DNA of 64,000 nt from CBDCDJ01 sp965215355 (GTDB lineage Bacteria; Deinococcota; Deinococci; Deinococcales; Trueperaceae): positions 2,294,001 through 2,358,000 of the forward strand of contig CBDCDJ010000007.1 of the NCBI GenBank assembly GCA_965215355.1. Direction: 5' to 3'. The notes beneath the pieces are model-generated. The model was not told the origin of the DNA. It made no database searches and worked only from the letters and a program-made list of their open reading frames with translations. How positions within the stretch are numbered: position 1 is the first letter of the stretch; each line of letters opens with the position of its first letter. This document shows, in pieces, positions 33,252 to 41,503 of this stretch. The position numbers and the translations under genes are program-made.

Positions 33252-33324
33252 GTTATACTTCTTCACTTTAAGGGCAGTCAAACCTGTAAGATGTTATACT
33301 TCACTTAAAGGCAGTTAAAGCTGT
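33252..33324 (+). promoter_or_regulatory. Two direct repeats in the divergent control region
   Basis: GTTATACTTC..ACTTTAAGGGCAGTCAAACCTGT (33252-33287) is repeated in slightly shorter form at 33293-33324, starting 41 bases later, about four helical turns. Both contain TATACT. They lie between the kinase-like operon (start 33130) and the sugar transferase gene, so they may be paired activator sites or tandem promoters for the latter. The remaining bases of 33131-33417 hold no gene. Confidence 0.5.
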
Positions 33325-33417
33325 GGATGAAAGTTTCTGGAACCGCTGGAGGTGGCTTACGTCTGTCCATCCTTCAATAAGTACCCACCGATAGGAGTTC
33401 TGAGCCATGCCTATACA

Positions 33418-34713
33418 ATGCCGCTGGAGCGGTGGCCCGTGAGAAACTACTCCCGCCGCTACGTCACGACCGACACGCAGACGCTTCCGCACAACCTGCT
33501 GGGGGTATTCGACCTGGTCGGCCTGGGGGTCGCCCTTTGGCTGGTCGTCCTGAAAGTGTCGCCCTCGGACGAACAGCTTTTCCCGGTTATCCTGCTGGCC
33601 GCCGCCATCGTCAGTTGGCTTATGGCAGCGCAGACAAAGACGCTCAACACCGTCCTGACCGGCCGCAACTATCGGCTGCTTCTAGCGCCGGCCGTTGCGG
33701 CTATGGTCACGCTCTCGGTCCAAGCCCTCACACACGCCTATTTTTCCGGCCGCGCCCTTGTGCTGTTTGTAGTGTTTTGGACCGCCTGGATGTTGCTGGG
33801 ACAGGTGCTGTATGGGCGCTACCGACCCCCCCTGCACACCCTCGTGATCGGCCGGCCCGACTACCTCCCAGCGCTGCGCAGCCTGCCGCGGTTAGCGGTC
33901 ACGCAGCTAGAAAAACCGCCTGAGCATTTCGACGGCTTCAACATTGTTGCGGTCGACCCCCTCGCAGGTCAGTTGTACTCGAAGGAATGGCTGTACTGGC
34001 TGTCACACGCAGACATGGTCGGTGTAAAGATGGTGGCGGCGCCGCTGCTCCTGGAAACCCTGACCCACCGCGTACCGCTCGAGATGCTGCACGGGCGTTG
34101 GGCCTTCCATCTTCTTAGCGGCCGCTCAACTTATGCGGTACCCAAGCGGGCTCTCGACCTCTTCGTCGTCATCCTGGCGGCCCCTTTTCTCCTACTCGCG
34201 GGCGGGCTCGTCGCCACGCTGGTCTACCTCGACAGCGGCGGCCCCGTCATCTTCCGGCAGCTGCGCGTCGGCAAGGGGGGCCGCTCTTTCACGATGTTCA
34301 AATTCAGGACCATGCGCCTGGACGCCGAAGCACAGGGTGCCGCGTTCGCGCAGCGGGCCGACCCCCGCGTGACGCGGGTCGGGACGTTTCTGCGGCAATG
34401 CCGCCTCGACGAGTTGCCGCAATTCTGGAACGTTTTCAAAGGAGACATGAGCATCATCGGGCCGCGGCCCGAACAGGTGGGCTTCTCGCGCCGCTTCGAG
34501 AGCGACATTCCCCTCTACGAACTGCGCTACAACGTCAGGCCGGGCATCACAGGCTGGGCGCAAGTGCTCAACGGCTACACCGCAACGGAGCAGGAGACGA
34601 TCGAGAAGCTTCGCTATGACTTCTACTACGTCAAGCACCTGTCGCTCGAGCTAGATACCGAGATTGTCCTCCGGACGCTCAAAACTGTTGTGACGGGGTT
34701 TGGGGCACGCTGA
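33418..34713 (+). CDS. Undecaprenyl-phosphate sugar-1-phosphate transferase (WbaP/WcaJ type)
   Basis: A 431-residue membrane enzyme that starts polysaccharide synthesis by moving a sugar-1-phosphate from a UDP-sugar to undecaprenyl phosphate. Four N-terminal hydrophobic segments (about 25-130) and a CoA-binding-like middle (TLVIGRPDYLP) precede the catalytic domain: RALDLFVVILAAPF membrane hairpin, GPVIFRQLRVGKGGRSFTMFKFRTM, RLDELPQFWNVFKGDMSIIGPRPEQ with the catalytic DE pair, and the C-terminal GITGWAQVLNGYTA. The start is uncertain: ATG 33418 gives a natural basic N-terminus (MPLERWPVRNYSRRY), but GTG 33352 and GTG 33438 are also possible. It is the likely priming enzyme for the repeat unit finished by the GT4 enzymes of the locus. 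Confidence 0.9.
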   Translation: MPLERWPVRNYSRRYVTTDTQTLPHNLLGVFDLVGLGVALWLVVLKVSPSDEQLFPVILLAAAIVSWLMAAQTKTLNTVLTGRNYRLLLAPAVAAMVTLSVQALTHAYFSGRALVLFVVFWTAWMLLGQVLYGRYRPPLHTLVIGRPDYLPALRSLPRLAVTQLEKPPEHFDGFNIVAVDPLAGQLYSKEWLYWLSHADMVGVKMVAAPLLLETLTHRVPLEMLHGRWAFHLLSGRSTYAVPKRALDLFVVILAAPFLLLAGGLVATLVYLDSGGPVIFRQLRVGKGGRSFTMFKFRTMRLDAEAQGAAFAQRADPRVTRVGTFLRQCRLDELPQFWNVFKGDMSIIGPRPEQVGFSRRFESDIPLYELRYNVRPGITGWAQVLNGYTATEQETIEKLRYDFYYVKHLSLELDTEIVLRTLKTVVTGFGAR

Positions 34714-34922
34714 GTCGGGCCGCGTTAGGGCGAATGCACCGAAACGCGAAAGACGCCAACCTCCTCACGATTTTTTTGGGCGGCGAGGTGCGTGCTACGG
34801 GCGAGCATCAGCCTGGGCGTTGCCTCGACTTGGACGCGGCGGGTAGGGTCGTCGGGGCCGAGCGTCACGACAGTTTAGAGACGCCAGAAAGGCTCGAGCT
34901 GGTGCAAGAAAAAATGGACCAC

Positions 34923-34959
34923 AAGAAAACCCCCGGTCACTGCGACCAGGGGTTTTCTT
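34923..34959 (-). terminator. Intrinsic terminator of the tRNA-Ala gene
   Basis: Read on the minus strand, GAAAACCCCTGGTC pairs with GACCGGGGGTTTTC around GCAGT, with the T-run built into the descending arm. It starts about 20 bases after the tRNA 3' end. Confidence 0.8.
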
Positions 34960-34977
34960 CGTCCTGCACTCGCTTTC

Positions 34978-35055
<78 letters not shown>

Positions 35056-35267
35056 CTAAAGAACACAACCTCGGTGCTTCGTTACAAAATGCCCGCTTGG
35101 GCATCCGTTTAGCACGAACAAGATACTATCATACTGGACCTGTTGAACGCTACCCCCAGAGGCTCGAGGCCCGACGACCTAAAGTGTCTAACGCCGTCTC
35201 ATGTCCGGCCTAGACGCCACCGGGGTTCGGGGCAGAGACGTTCGGGACAGAGACGAGGGAGACGAAA

Positions 35268-35411
35268 ATGTTGGCGAAACCCACCCTTGCGGGCAAAACC
35301 GTGACGCTGCGGCCCAGCACCGCCGAGCGTGCCGAGGCGATGTTCGCCGGCCTCAGTGATAAAGAGTTCGTGCGGCTCACCCTCGACTCGGTTGCTCGAG
35401 CCGCAGAGTAA
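35268..35411 (+). pseudogene. N-terminal remnant of a GNAT acetyltransferase
   Basis: A 47-codon frame coding MLAKPTLAGKTVTLRPSTAE and onward to GLSDKEFVRLTLDSVARAAE. It closely resembles the first strand and helices of RimJ/RimL-type GNAT acetyltransferases (a TLxGKxVTLRPLTxxDAEAMFAGLSDPE pattern), which normally continue for about 170 residues. The acetyl-CoA binding core is missing, and the next gene begins 31 bases later, so this is a truncated copy rather than a working enzyme. The leader before it holds a GGCAGAGACG/GGACAGAGACG direct repeat. Confidence 0.6.
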
Positions 35412-35441
35412 AGCCCGAGGTTGCGTGTTAGGCTTTTCGGC

Positions 35442-36533
35442 ATGATTCATCCCCTGGTGGAGAAATGGGCCGACCTGCTGGTCGACTACTGCGTTTCCTT
35501 ACAGCCCGGCGAAAACGTGCTCTTGGCGCTCGACACCCCCGCCGAGGAGCTGGCTCGAGCGCTGTACCGCAAAGTTTTGCAGGTCGGCGGCTACCCTTTC
35601 TTGCGCCTCAGCTACCCCGAACAGGCCGAGGACACGCTCGAACTCGCGCCGGACGCTTTTTTCGAAGCCGAGCCGAGCGTAGAACTGGGCGAGATGAAGC
35701 AGATGCAAGCCTTTGTCCGCGTGCGCGCGCCGCAGAACACGAAGGCGCTGCAAAACGCCGACAAGACGAAATATGCCGCGCTGATTAAGAAAAATCGGCC
35801 CGTCCAGAACACCCGCGTCGAGCACACCCGTTGGGTCGGCAGCCTCTTCCCCACCGCCGCCTTAGCGCAGGACGCCGGGATGAGTTTGGGGGAGTACGAG
35901 CGGTTCGTCTACGGCTCGATGTTTTTGTACGCCGCCGACCCGGTCGCCGAGTGGCGCAAAATCCACGACTTTCAGGCGCGGCTCATCGAGCGTTTGCAAC
36001 ACGCTGAAGAGGTGCGCATTGCCGCCGAGGGCACCGACCTCACCTTGAACGTGAAGGGCCGCACCTGGCTCAACAGCGACGGCCACCGCAACATGCCCTC
36101 GGGCGAGGTGTTCACGGGGCCGCTCGAGGAAAGCGCCAACGGCACCGTCACCTTCGGCATTCCCAGCACGGTCGGCGGGGTCGAGGTCGAGGGTATCCGC
36201 CTCACGTTTGAAGAGGGTAAAGTGGTCGAGGCGAGGGCCGACAAGGGCGACGACCTGCTGCAAGCCCAACTCGCCACCGACGCGGGCGCGCGCTTTTTGG
36301 GTGAACTCGGCATCGGCACGAACACCCACATCCAAACCCCGACCAAGCAAATCCTCTACGACGAAAAAATCGGCGGCACGGTTCACCTGGCGCTCGGGCA
36401 GTCTTACAAAGAGTCGGGCGGCACCAACACCTCGGCGATTCACTGGGACATGATTTGCGACCTGCGCAGGGGTGGAGCGATTTACTTGGACGGCGAGTTG
36501 TTTCAGGAAAACGGCGCGTTCAAATTCAAATAA
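35442..36533 (+). CDS. M29-family (thermophilic-type) aminopeptidase
   Basis: A 363-residue cytoplasmic metallo-aminopeptidase of family M29 (aminopeptidase T/AmpS), removing N-terminal residues with two metal ions. The ATG at 35442 begins MIHPLVEKWADLLVDYCVSL, the usual N-terminus, and lies right behind a TAGGCT -10-like box; a GTG/ATG seven codons upstream is less likely. The N-terminal alpha/beta domain is followed by the metal-binding half: SGEVFTGPLEESANG supplies a glutamate ligand, and GTVHLALGQSYKESGGTNTS plus AIHWDMICDL supply the later histidine and aspartate ligands. Length is normal. The family is widespread in Thermus and Deinococcus relatives. Confidence 0.92.
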   Translation: MIHPLVEKWADLLVDYCVSLQPGENVLLALDTPAEELARALYRKVLQVGGYPFLRLSYPEQAEDTLELAPDAFFEAEPSVELGEMKQMQAFVRVRAPQNTKALQNADKTKYAALIKKNRPVQNTRVEHTRWVGSLFPTAALAQDAGMSLGEYERFVYGSMFLYAADPVAEWRKIHDFQARLIERLQHAEEVRIAAEGTDLTLNVKGRTWLNSDGHRNMPSGEVFTGPLEESANGTVTFGIPSTVGGVEVEGIRLTFEEGKVVEARADKGDDLLQAQLATDAGARFLGELGIGTNTHIQTPTKQILYDEKIGGTVHLALGQSYKESGGTNTSAIHWDMICDLRRGGAIYLDGELFQENGAFKFK

Positions 36534-36688
36534 GGCGCGGGCGACAAGCTACCGGCTCGCGGCCACGAGACCCGACCGAGCCGCGGCTCGGCAAGCGCTC
36601 ACATCTAAAAAGCTCTTCGGCACGTATAACCCAGTCAACCGAGCTGAGTTTTGCGCAGGTCACGAACTCGGCGGTCGGGAGGTGAAGC

Positions 36689-36901
36689 GTGACTCAGAAA
36701 GAGAAGTTGAATTTAACGCTGTTGTCGGACCGGAAGCTGCTCGAGCTGCTCGAGCTTTACGAGCGCAAAATCGTTACAGGCAGGGCGGACTTTGAAGAGT
36801 TCGACGCCTTCGTTTTCTGTCACTTTGAACGCAACCGTCGCCGGAACGCTGCAAATCGTGTTTTAGACATGAAACCCACCCTCGACTTTGTCGTGGTGTA
36901 G
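36689..36901 (+). CDS. Small hypothetical protein (70 residues)
   Basis: A GTG preceded by GGGAGG eight bases upstream opens a 70-codon frame. The product has a leucine-rich amphipathic N-terminal half (LNLTLLSDRKLLELLELYER), acidic middle and basic RNRRRNAANR segment; no membrane span or known domain is seen. The base composition is a little lower in GC than its neighbours. It lies between the aminopeptidase and the glycosylase genes on the same strand. A 16-base perfect palindrome (36576-36591) lies in the gap before it. Function unknown. Confidence 0.55.
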   Translation: MTQKEKLNLTLLSDRKLLELLELYERKIVTGRADFEEFDAFVFCHFERNRRRNAANRVLDMKPTLDFVVV

Positions 36902-36945
36902 GTCGTGGTGTAGCGTGCCGTGGGTCAGCGTATAGTGGCGCTTAC

Positions 36946-37566
36946 GTGCCGACGCTCATCGACAACGAAAGCGGCCTGAGGGCGGCCGCCGACCGCCTGG
37001 CCAGCCGAGATGCCGCCCTGGCCGCCATCCTGAAAGCCCACGGCTACCCACCCCTGTGGCGGCGCGAGCCGGGCTTCGGCACGCTGCTGCACATCGTCTT
37101 GGAACAGCAGGTCTCGCTTTCATCGGCGCGGGCGGCGTTCGAGCGGTTGTGCCAGGTCGCCCAACCCCTCACACCCGAAACTTTTTTAAAGTTGGACGAC
37201 GCTACCTTGAAACGAGTCGGTTTCAGCCGTCAGAAAACGCGCTATGGCCGGGCGCTCGCCGCGGCGCTTCAAACGGGCGAGCTGGACTTGGCGAGACTCG
37301 AGACCCTAGACGACGACGCGGTGCGGCGCGACCTCACGCGTGTGGTCGGCATCGGCACCTGGACCGCCGACATCTACCTGATGACGGTCCTCGGTCGTCC
37401 CGACGTGTGGCCGCGGGGCGACCTGGCGCTCGCCGTCGCGGTGAAAGAGGTCAAAGGGTTGCCGACCCGGCCCCGCCCCGACGAGCTTACCGTCGTCGCC
37501 GAACCTTGGCGGCCTCTCCGGGCGGTCGCGGCGCGGCTCTTGTGGCACCACTACCTGTCGCGCTGA
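36946..37566 (+). CDS. DNA-3-methyladenine glycosylase (AlkA-like)
   Basis: A 206-residue helix-hairpin-helix GPD superfamily glycosylase that removes alkylated purines from DNA. The HhH motif LTRVVGIGTWTADIYLM is at about 130-146 and the catalytic aspartate is D159 in PRGDLAL. EQQVSLSSARAAFERL (53-68) is the usual helix lining the base pocket. The protein lacks the N-terminal domain of E. coli AlkA, as in the short bacterial group (about 200 residues). The GTG at 36946 lies nine bases behind a TATAGT box, so the mRNA is nearly leaderless. Probably part of constitutive alkylation repair. Confidence 0.88.
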   Translation: MPTLIDNESGLRAAADRLASRDAALAAILKAHGYPPLWRREPGFGTLLHIVLEQQVSLSSARAAFERLCQVAQPLTPETFLKLDDATLKRVGFSRQKTRYGRALAAALQTGELDLARLETLDDDAVRRDLTRVVGIGTWTADIYLMTVLGRPDVWPRGDLALAVAVKEVKGLPTRPRPDELTVVAEPWRPLRAVAARLLWHHYLSR

Positions 37567-38061
37567 CTCAGCGGCTCGGGGGGTACAGACCTGTACCGAC
37601 GGGGGTGTCGTCCGGACGGCGTGAGTGGGAAGACCGCTTGCAGAACGCGAGGGGACCGAGAAGAGGGTCGGGGGGCTCAAACCTTTCCTGCATCCAAACT
37701 CGGCCGAAGCGCGTTTCTATAGGTAGACCTGAAGCGCTCGAGCGTTTGTCCGAAGCGTTTCCAACGTCAACTCGAGTCGAGGGAGGTACGGGGTGAACCG
37801 CAGGGCCGGGGGGCGTCGCCGTCGCTCGCTCGTCACTGCAACGACGAAAGCAGTCCCGGAAAAACAGACGGCGTTGGCGTGTCTGCTCGAGCCTCGGTCT
37901 GTGACGCTTGCACATGCTTTCGGCGGCAGCGGCTTGTTAGCCTGAAGGGCGTTAGCCACCGACAGACCGCGCTGCCGACAGACCACCTCGAACAACGCTC
38001 TCCGTTTTCGTTTTACGTCCACCCTAGACTCACCGCACGTGTTTTACCAGGGAGGTTAAAC
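37567..38061. other. Gene-poor stretch
   Basis: About 495 bases. I see no convincing gene; a possible 50-codon frame at 37793 is discussed as rejected. CCGACAGACC occurs twice near 37959-37985 and GTTAGCC twice near 37936-37957. GGGAGG (about 38051) is the ribosome site for the next gene. Confidence 0.4.
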
Positions 38062-38985
38062 ATGCGTCACTTTGTCCGCGCCGTCGTCTGCGCGCTTGTC
38101 TTCAGCGCGTCGTTGGGCGCCGCCCAAACCATTCTCGAGGTCGCCGAAGCCGACCCCGGCCTGAGCACCCTCGTCAGCGCGCTGAAAGCCGCCGGGCTGG
38201 CCGAAACCTTGCAGGGCGCGGGGCCTTTCACCCTGTTCGCCCCGACCAACGCCGCCTTTTTACAGGTGCCGCCGGACGAGCTGGACAGTCTGCTCGGCGA
38301 CCCGGCAGCGCTGCAGCGCGTCTTGGCTTATCACGTGGTGCCCGCCTTTATTATGGCGCGGGACGCGGTGCAAGCGACCCGCGCGCCGACCCTGGAGGGG
38401 AGCGAGTTGAGCGTCCGGGTCGAGGCGGGGAACCTGCTCGTCAACGAGTCCAAGGTGGTCAAGTTCGACGTGGGGGCCAGCGAAAACGTGCAGGCGTCCA
38501 ACGGGGTCATCCACGTCATCGACAGCGTCTTAGAGCCTCCCGACGTCGCCTTGGCCGGGGGCGCGCCGGTCGCGCCCCGCATCGGCGCGCCGGTCAGCTC
38601 GGTTGCCGAAGTCGCCCAGGTGTACGAAACGGCGGCGCTGCGGAGCGTGCGCTTTCCGCTCGAGGAGTTGGGCGGCAGCGGCGTGAGCGGCTCGGTCCTC
38701 GTCGCCGACTACGGTTTCGACAACGCCGTGGCGACGATCCTGGTCAAGGGAACGGAAGGCGCAGGCGGCGACCACCCGGCACACTTTCACGCGGGCGACT
38801 GCGGCAGCGGCGGCGACATCGTCATCCCCCTGAACGACGTTTCGGACAGTTCCGGCCTCAGCGTCACCACCGTGACCGCACCCTACGACGTGATTGTGGA
38901 CGGCGACCACTACCTGAACATCCACTCGAGCACCAGCCTGGACGTCATCGTCGCCTGCGGCGAGGTCGGGGCGGTGACCCGGTAA
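38062..38985 (+). CDS. Secreted fasciclin (FAS1) protein with C-terminal CHRD/SOD-like domain
   Basis: A 307-residue exported protein; GGGAGG precedes the ATG, and a signal peptide ends near SLGAAQ (residue 22). Residues about 25-160 are a FAS1 domain: DPGLSTLVSALKAAGL, GPFTLFAPTNAAF, VLAYHVVPAF and NGVIHVIDSVL. The C-terminal domain (about 185-307) contains HPAHFHAGDCGSGG and ends with LNIHSSTSLDVIVACGEV, reminiscent of CHRD and copper/zinc superoxide-dismutase-like sandwiches with a histidine-rich site. FAS1 domains mediate adhesion. The fusion is unusual but I cannot say it is new. The gene precedes the TPR protein by 47 bases and may share its transcript. Confidence 0.85.
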   Translation: MRHFVRAVVCALVFSASLGAAQTILEVAEADPGLSTLVSALKAAGLAETLQGAGPFTLFAPTNAAFLQVPPDELDSLLGDPAALQRVLAYHVVPAFIMARDAVQATRAPTLEGSELSVRVEAGNLLVNESKVVKFDVGASENVQASNGVIHVIDSVLEPPDVALAGGAPVAPRIGAPVSSVAEVAQVYETAALRSVRFPLEELGGSGVSGSVLVADYGFDNAVATILVKGTEGAGGDHPAHFHAGDCGSGGDIVIPLNDVSDSSGLSVTTVTAPYDVIVDGDHYLNIHSSTSLDVIVACGEVGAVTR

Positions 38986-39032
38986 CAAACACGGGTCACA
39001 TCACCAGGTCACACTTTCGGTGGGGAGGAATT

Positions 39033-40880
39033 GTGAAAAAAATCTTGGCGGCTTGCTTGCTGTTGTGTGTCGCAGCTCAGGCCCAACTGACGCCCGCCGC
39101 CCAAGAAGCGCTGCGCCAGGGCAAGACGGCGGCGGCGCAGGCGCTCAACGCTTACGAAACGCCCAACCCGGACCAGCCGTTCTGGGCCTCAGCGCTCGCT
39201 CACGGTGCCGAGGCCGAACGCTTGGCGCCCGACGCGCCCGAGCCGCAGCGGTTCTTGGCCCAGGTTTACACGAGCCTCGGCTGGTTCAAACGCGCTTACG
39301 ACGCCTGGGCGCGCTACGAACAGTCCGGCGGCGAGCTGGACGCCGACGCCCGCAGCAAGTACGCGCAGATGAGCGCGGCGCTCGGCTACAGCCGCTACAC
39401 CCGGGGCGACCTGACGGCGGCGCTCACCCATTACCAGAAAGCCGCCGAACTCGCACCCGACGACCAGAACCCAGACCAAACGCTCGCCTGGCTCGCGCTC
39501 GTCAACTTCGAACTGGGCCGGCCGGAAGACGCGCTGCCCTACTGGCAGCGCCTCAGCGAACGCCAGCCCGACAACCCGGTCTACACCGTTTACTTGGCGC
39601 GCACCCGCGACCAGATAGAGCACGGCGTCGAGGCCAGCAACGCCTTTTACGAGGGCCTCGCGGCGTATAACCGGGGCGACTCGGCCGCGGCGCTCGACGC
39701 CTTTGCGCAGGCCGCCCGCTCGAGCCCTAACTACCTGGACGCGCTCGAGCGGGCCGGGGCGCTCAGCCTGGCGCTGAACCGGCCGGACGAAGCCGTGTCT
39801 TACCTGCAACGCGCCCTCGCCCTCGCCCCGGACGATGCGCAGACCGCGGCGAACTTGGAACTGGCTAAAGCGCAGGTGCGCTGGGGCGTGCAGGCGCTCA
39901 CGCACTACCGCGACGGGGTTCGCCTGCTCGAGCAAAACCGACTCGGCGCCGCCCGAGACGAACTCAGCGCCGCGACCCTAGCCAACGGACGCTTCCCGGA
40001 CGCCTGGGCGCAGCTGGGCCGGGTCGAGCGCGCCCTGGGCAATCCCGAAGCCGCTCTGCAAGCCCTCGAGCGGGCCGCCGACTTAGCGCCCGGTGAGCCG
40101 AGCTACCGGCAACAGGCGGACGCACTGCAAAACCAGCTCACCCAAGACCTCGCACAAGAGTTCGCACAAGAGTTCACCGTGCAGAACGAAACCGTGGTAA
40201 CAGGTCCTACCGAGGCGAGCCCTCCGGCTGAGGCAGCCACCTCCTCCACAGCCGCAGCAACCACAGCACTCCCTGAGACGGCCGCAGCGGACACCCTCCC
40301 GGCGACCCTGGACGACGCGGCGAGCGCGCTAGAAAACGCGGCCCCGAACAGCCCACCCCTGACCCTGCTCGGCGTCACTTTTACGCACCACGGCGACGCG
40401 AGCAGGCAAGAAGGAGCCTTTTCCTTTTTCGAAACACCGCAATCCCTGGCCTTCGACCTGCGCAGCCCGCTCGACTACGCCGAAGGCACGCTGTACCAGC
40501 GCCTGGAAATTATGAGCAAACCGAGCGACGCGGTCGTGCAGTACCAGGTTTGCCTGGTACCCGCCGACTACATCACGGTCTTGCCCGCTTGCAGCGACTC
40601 GGCCGACCTCACCTTTAAGGGGCGCGGCACCTTCGAGGCGCAGCAACCGCTGACCTCGCTCTCGAACTACCGCAAAATCGACTGGAGCAAGGGAATTGCG
40701 AACGTCTTACTGGTCCTGCGCGACGACCGCGGCAACCCGGTCTCGAGCAGCTACCTTTTTGAAAGCAACCCCACGCTCGACTTCAGCGACTTTTACCCGA
40801 TGCGCGTGAGCTACAGCGCCGTCATCGTGCCGCAGGGCGGTACTTTCAGTGGCTGGCCCGAGCAACTGACCGACCGCTGA
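39033..40880 (+). CDS. Exported TPR protein
   Basis: A 615-residue protein with a signal peptide (MKKILAACLLLCVAAQAQ) and GGGGAGG before the GTG start. Residues about 45-360 are tetratricopeptide repeats (RYTRGDLTAALTHYQKAAEL, AYNRGDSAAALDAFAQAA, NPEAALQALERAADLAP). A threonine/alanine-rich low-complexity linker follows (about 385-440). A C-terminal beta-rich domain (about 445-610), with a cysteine pair in YQVCLVPADYITVLPACSDS, has no family I recognise. Likely periplasmic scaffold or cell-envelope assembly factor; partners unknown. Confidence 0.8.
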   Translation: MKKILAACLLLCVAAQAQLTPAAQEALRQGKTAAAQALNAYETPNPDQPFWASALAHGAEAERLAPDAPEPQRFLAQVYTSLGWFKRAYDAWARYEQSGGELDADARSKYAQMSAALGYSRYTRGDLTAALTHYQKAAELAPDDQNPDQTLAWLALVNFELGRPEDALPYWQRLSERQPDNPVYTVYLARTRDQIEHGVEASNAFYEGLAAYNRGDSAAALDAFAQAARSSPNYLDALERAGALSLALNRPDEAVSYLQRALALAPDDAQTAANLELAKAQVRWGVQALTHYRDGVRLLEQNRLGAARDELSAATLANGRFPDAWAQLGRVERALGNPEAALQALERAADLAPGEPSYRQQADALQNQLTQDLAQEFAQEFTVQNETVVTGPTEASPPAEAATSSTAAATTALPETAAADTLPATLDDAASALENAAPNSPPLTLLGVTFTHHGDASRQEGAFSFFETPQSLAFDLRSPLDYAEGTLYQRLEIMSKPSDAVVQYQVCLVPADYITVLPACSDSADLTFKGRGTFEAQQPLTSLSNYRKIDWSKGIANVLLVLRDDRGNPVSSSYLFESNPTLDFSDFYPMRVSYSAVIVPQGGTFSGWPEQLTDR

Positions 40881-40918
40881 GGCCACGACCCGAGGCGGTT
40901 CACGCTTCCGCGGTGCGG

Positions 40919-40930
40919 TAGAATTCGAAA
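40919..40930 (+). promoter_or_regulatory. Leaderless -10 box TAGAAT
   Basis: TAGAAT (40919-40924) with six bases to the ATG at 40931, so transcription should start at the start codon. Confidence 0.55.
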
Positions 40931-41389
40931 ATGACCAGAGTCGGCGTCATTTCGGACACGCACGGGCTGCTGCGGCCGGAGGTGGTCGCAGCTTTGCGGG
41001 GCTCCGAAATTATCGTTCATGCGGGCGACGTGGGCAGTGAGAGCATCCTCCCGGCGCTGCGCGAACTCGCGCCCGTCCACGCGGTGCGCGGCAACGTCGA
41101 CACGGGCGCTTGGGCTTACGCCTTGCCCCTGACTGTCACACTCGAGGTCGAAGGTATCGCCCTCTTCGTCCATCACGGCCACTTGGGGCTCGAGGCCGAC
41201 GCTTTACACGGCTCCGGCGTCGTCGTCAGCGGGCACTCGCACCGGCCCGGCATCGAGAAGCGCGGGGGCGTCCTTTACCTCAACCCCGGCAGCGCGGGCC
41301 GCAAACGCTTCGACCTGCCGGTCTCGTTGGCGCGGCTCGTCGTCAAGGGTGACCGGGCGGAGGCTGAACTGGTGCGGCTCGAGGTTTAG
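40931..41389 (+). CDS. YfcE/MJ0936-type metallophosphodiesterase
   Basis: A 152-residue calcineurin-like phosphoesterase of the small YfcE family, which hydrolyses phosphodiesters with two metals. The five motifs are visible: GVISDTHG (5-12), HAGDVGS (30-36), GNVDTG (near 55), HHGH (80-83) and SGHSHRPGI (about 98-106), followed by LNPGSAGRKR. Length is typical. The gene is leaderless. Natural substrate unknown. Confidence 0.92.
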   Translation: MTRVGVISDTHGLLRPEVVAALRGSEIIVHAGDVGSESILPALRELAPVHAVRGNVDTGAWAYALPLTVTLEVEGIALFVHHGHLGLEADALHGSGVVVSGHSHRPGIEKRGGVLYLNPGSAGRKRFDLPVSLARLVVKGDRAEAELVRLEV

Positions 41390-41503
41390 CCGAGAAGGGG
41401 CTCCCGAGACGCAAACGTTCCCCGTCGGGTACTTGCCGTTTTCGCAGCTGGACGCCTCTCTCGAGAACGCCCCTATCCAGGTTGAGGCGGTACACTGGCG
41501 TTC

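Noticed and set aside
37793..37945. Possible 50-codon gene with a GGGAGGT ribosome-like site
   Set aside because: The predicted peptide is arginine-rich and shapeless, with no domain or promoter; it lies in a gene-poor gap and may be chance.
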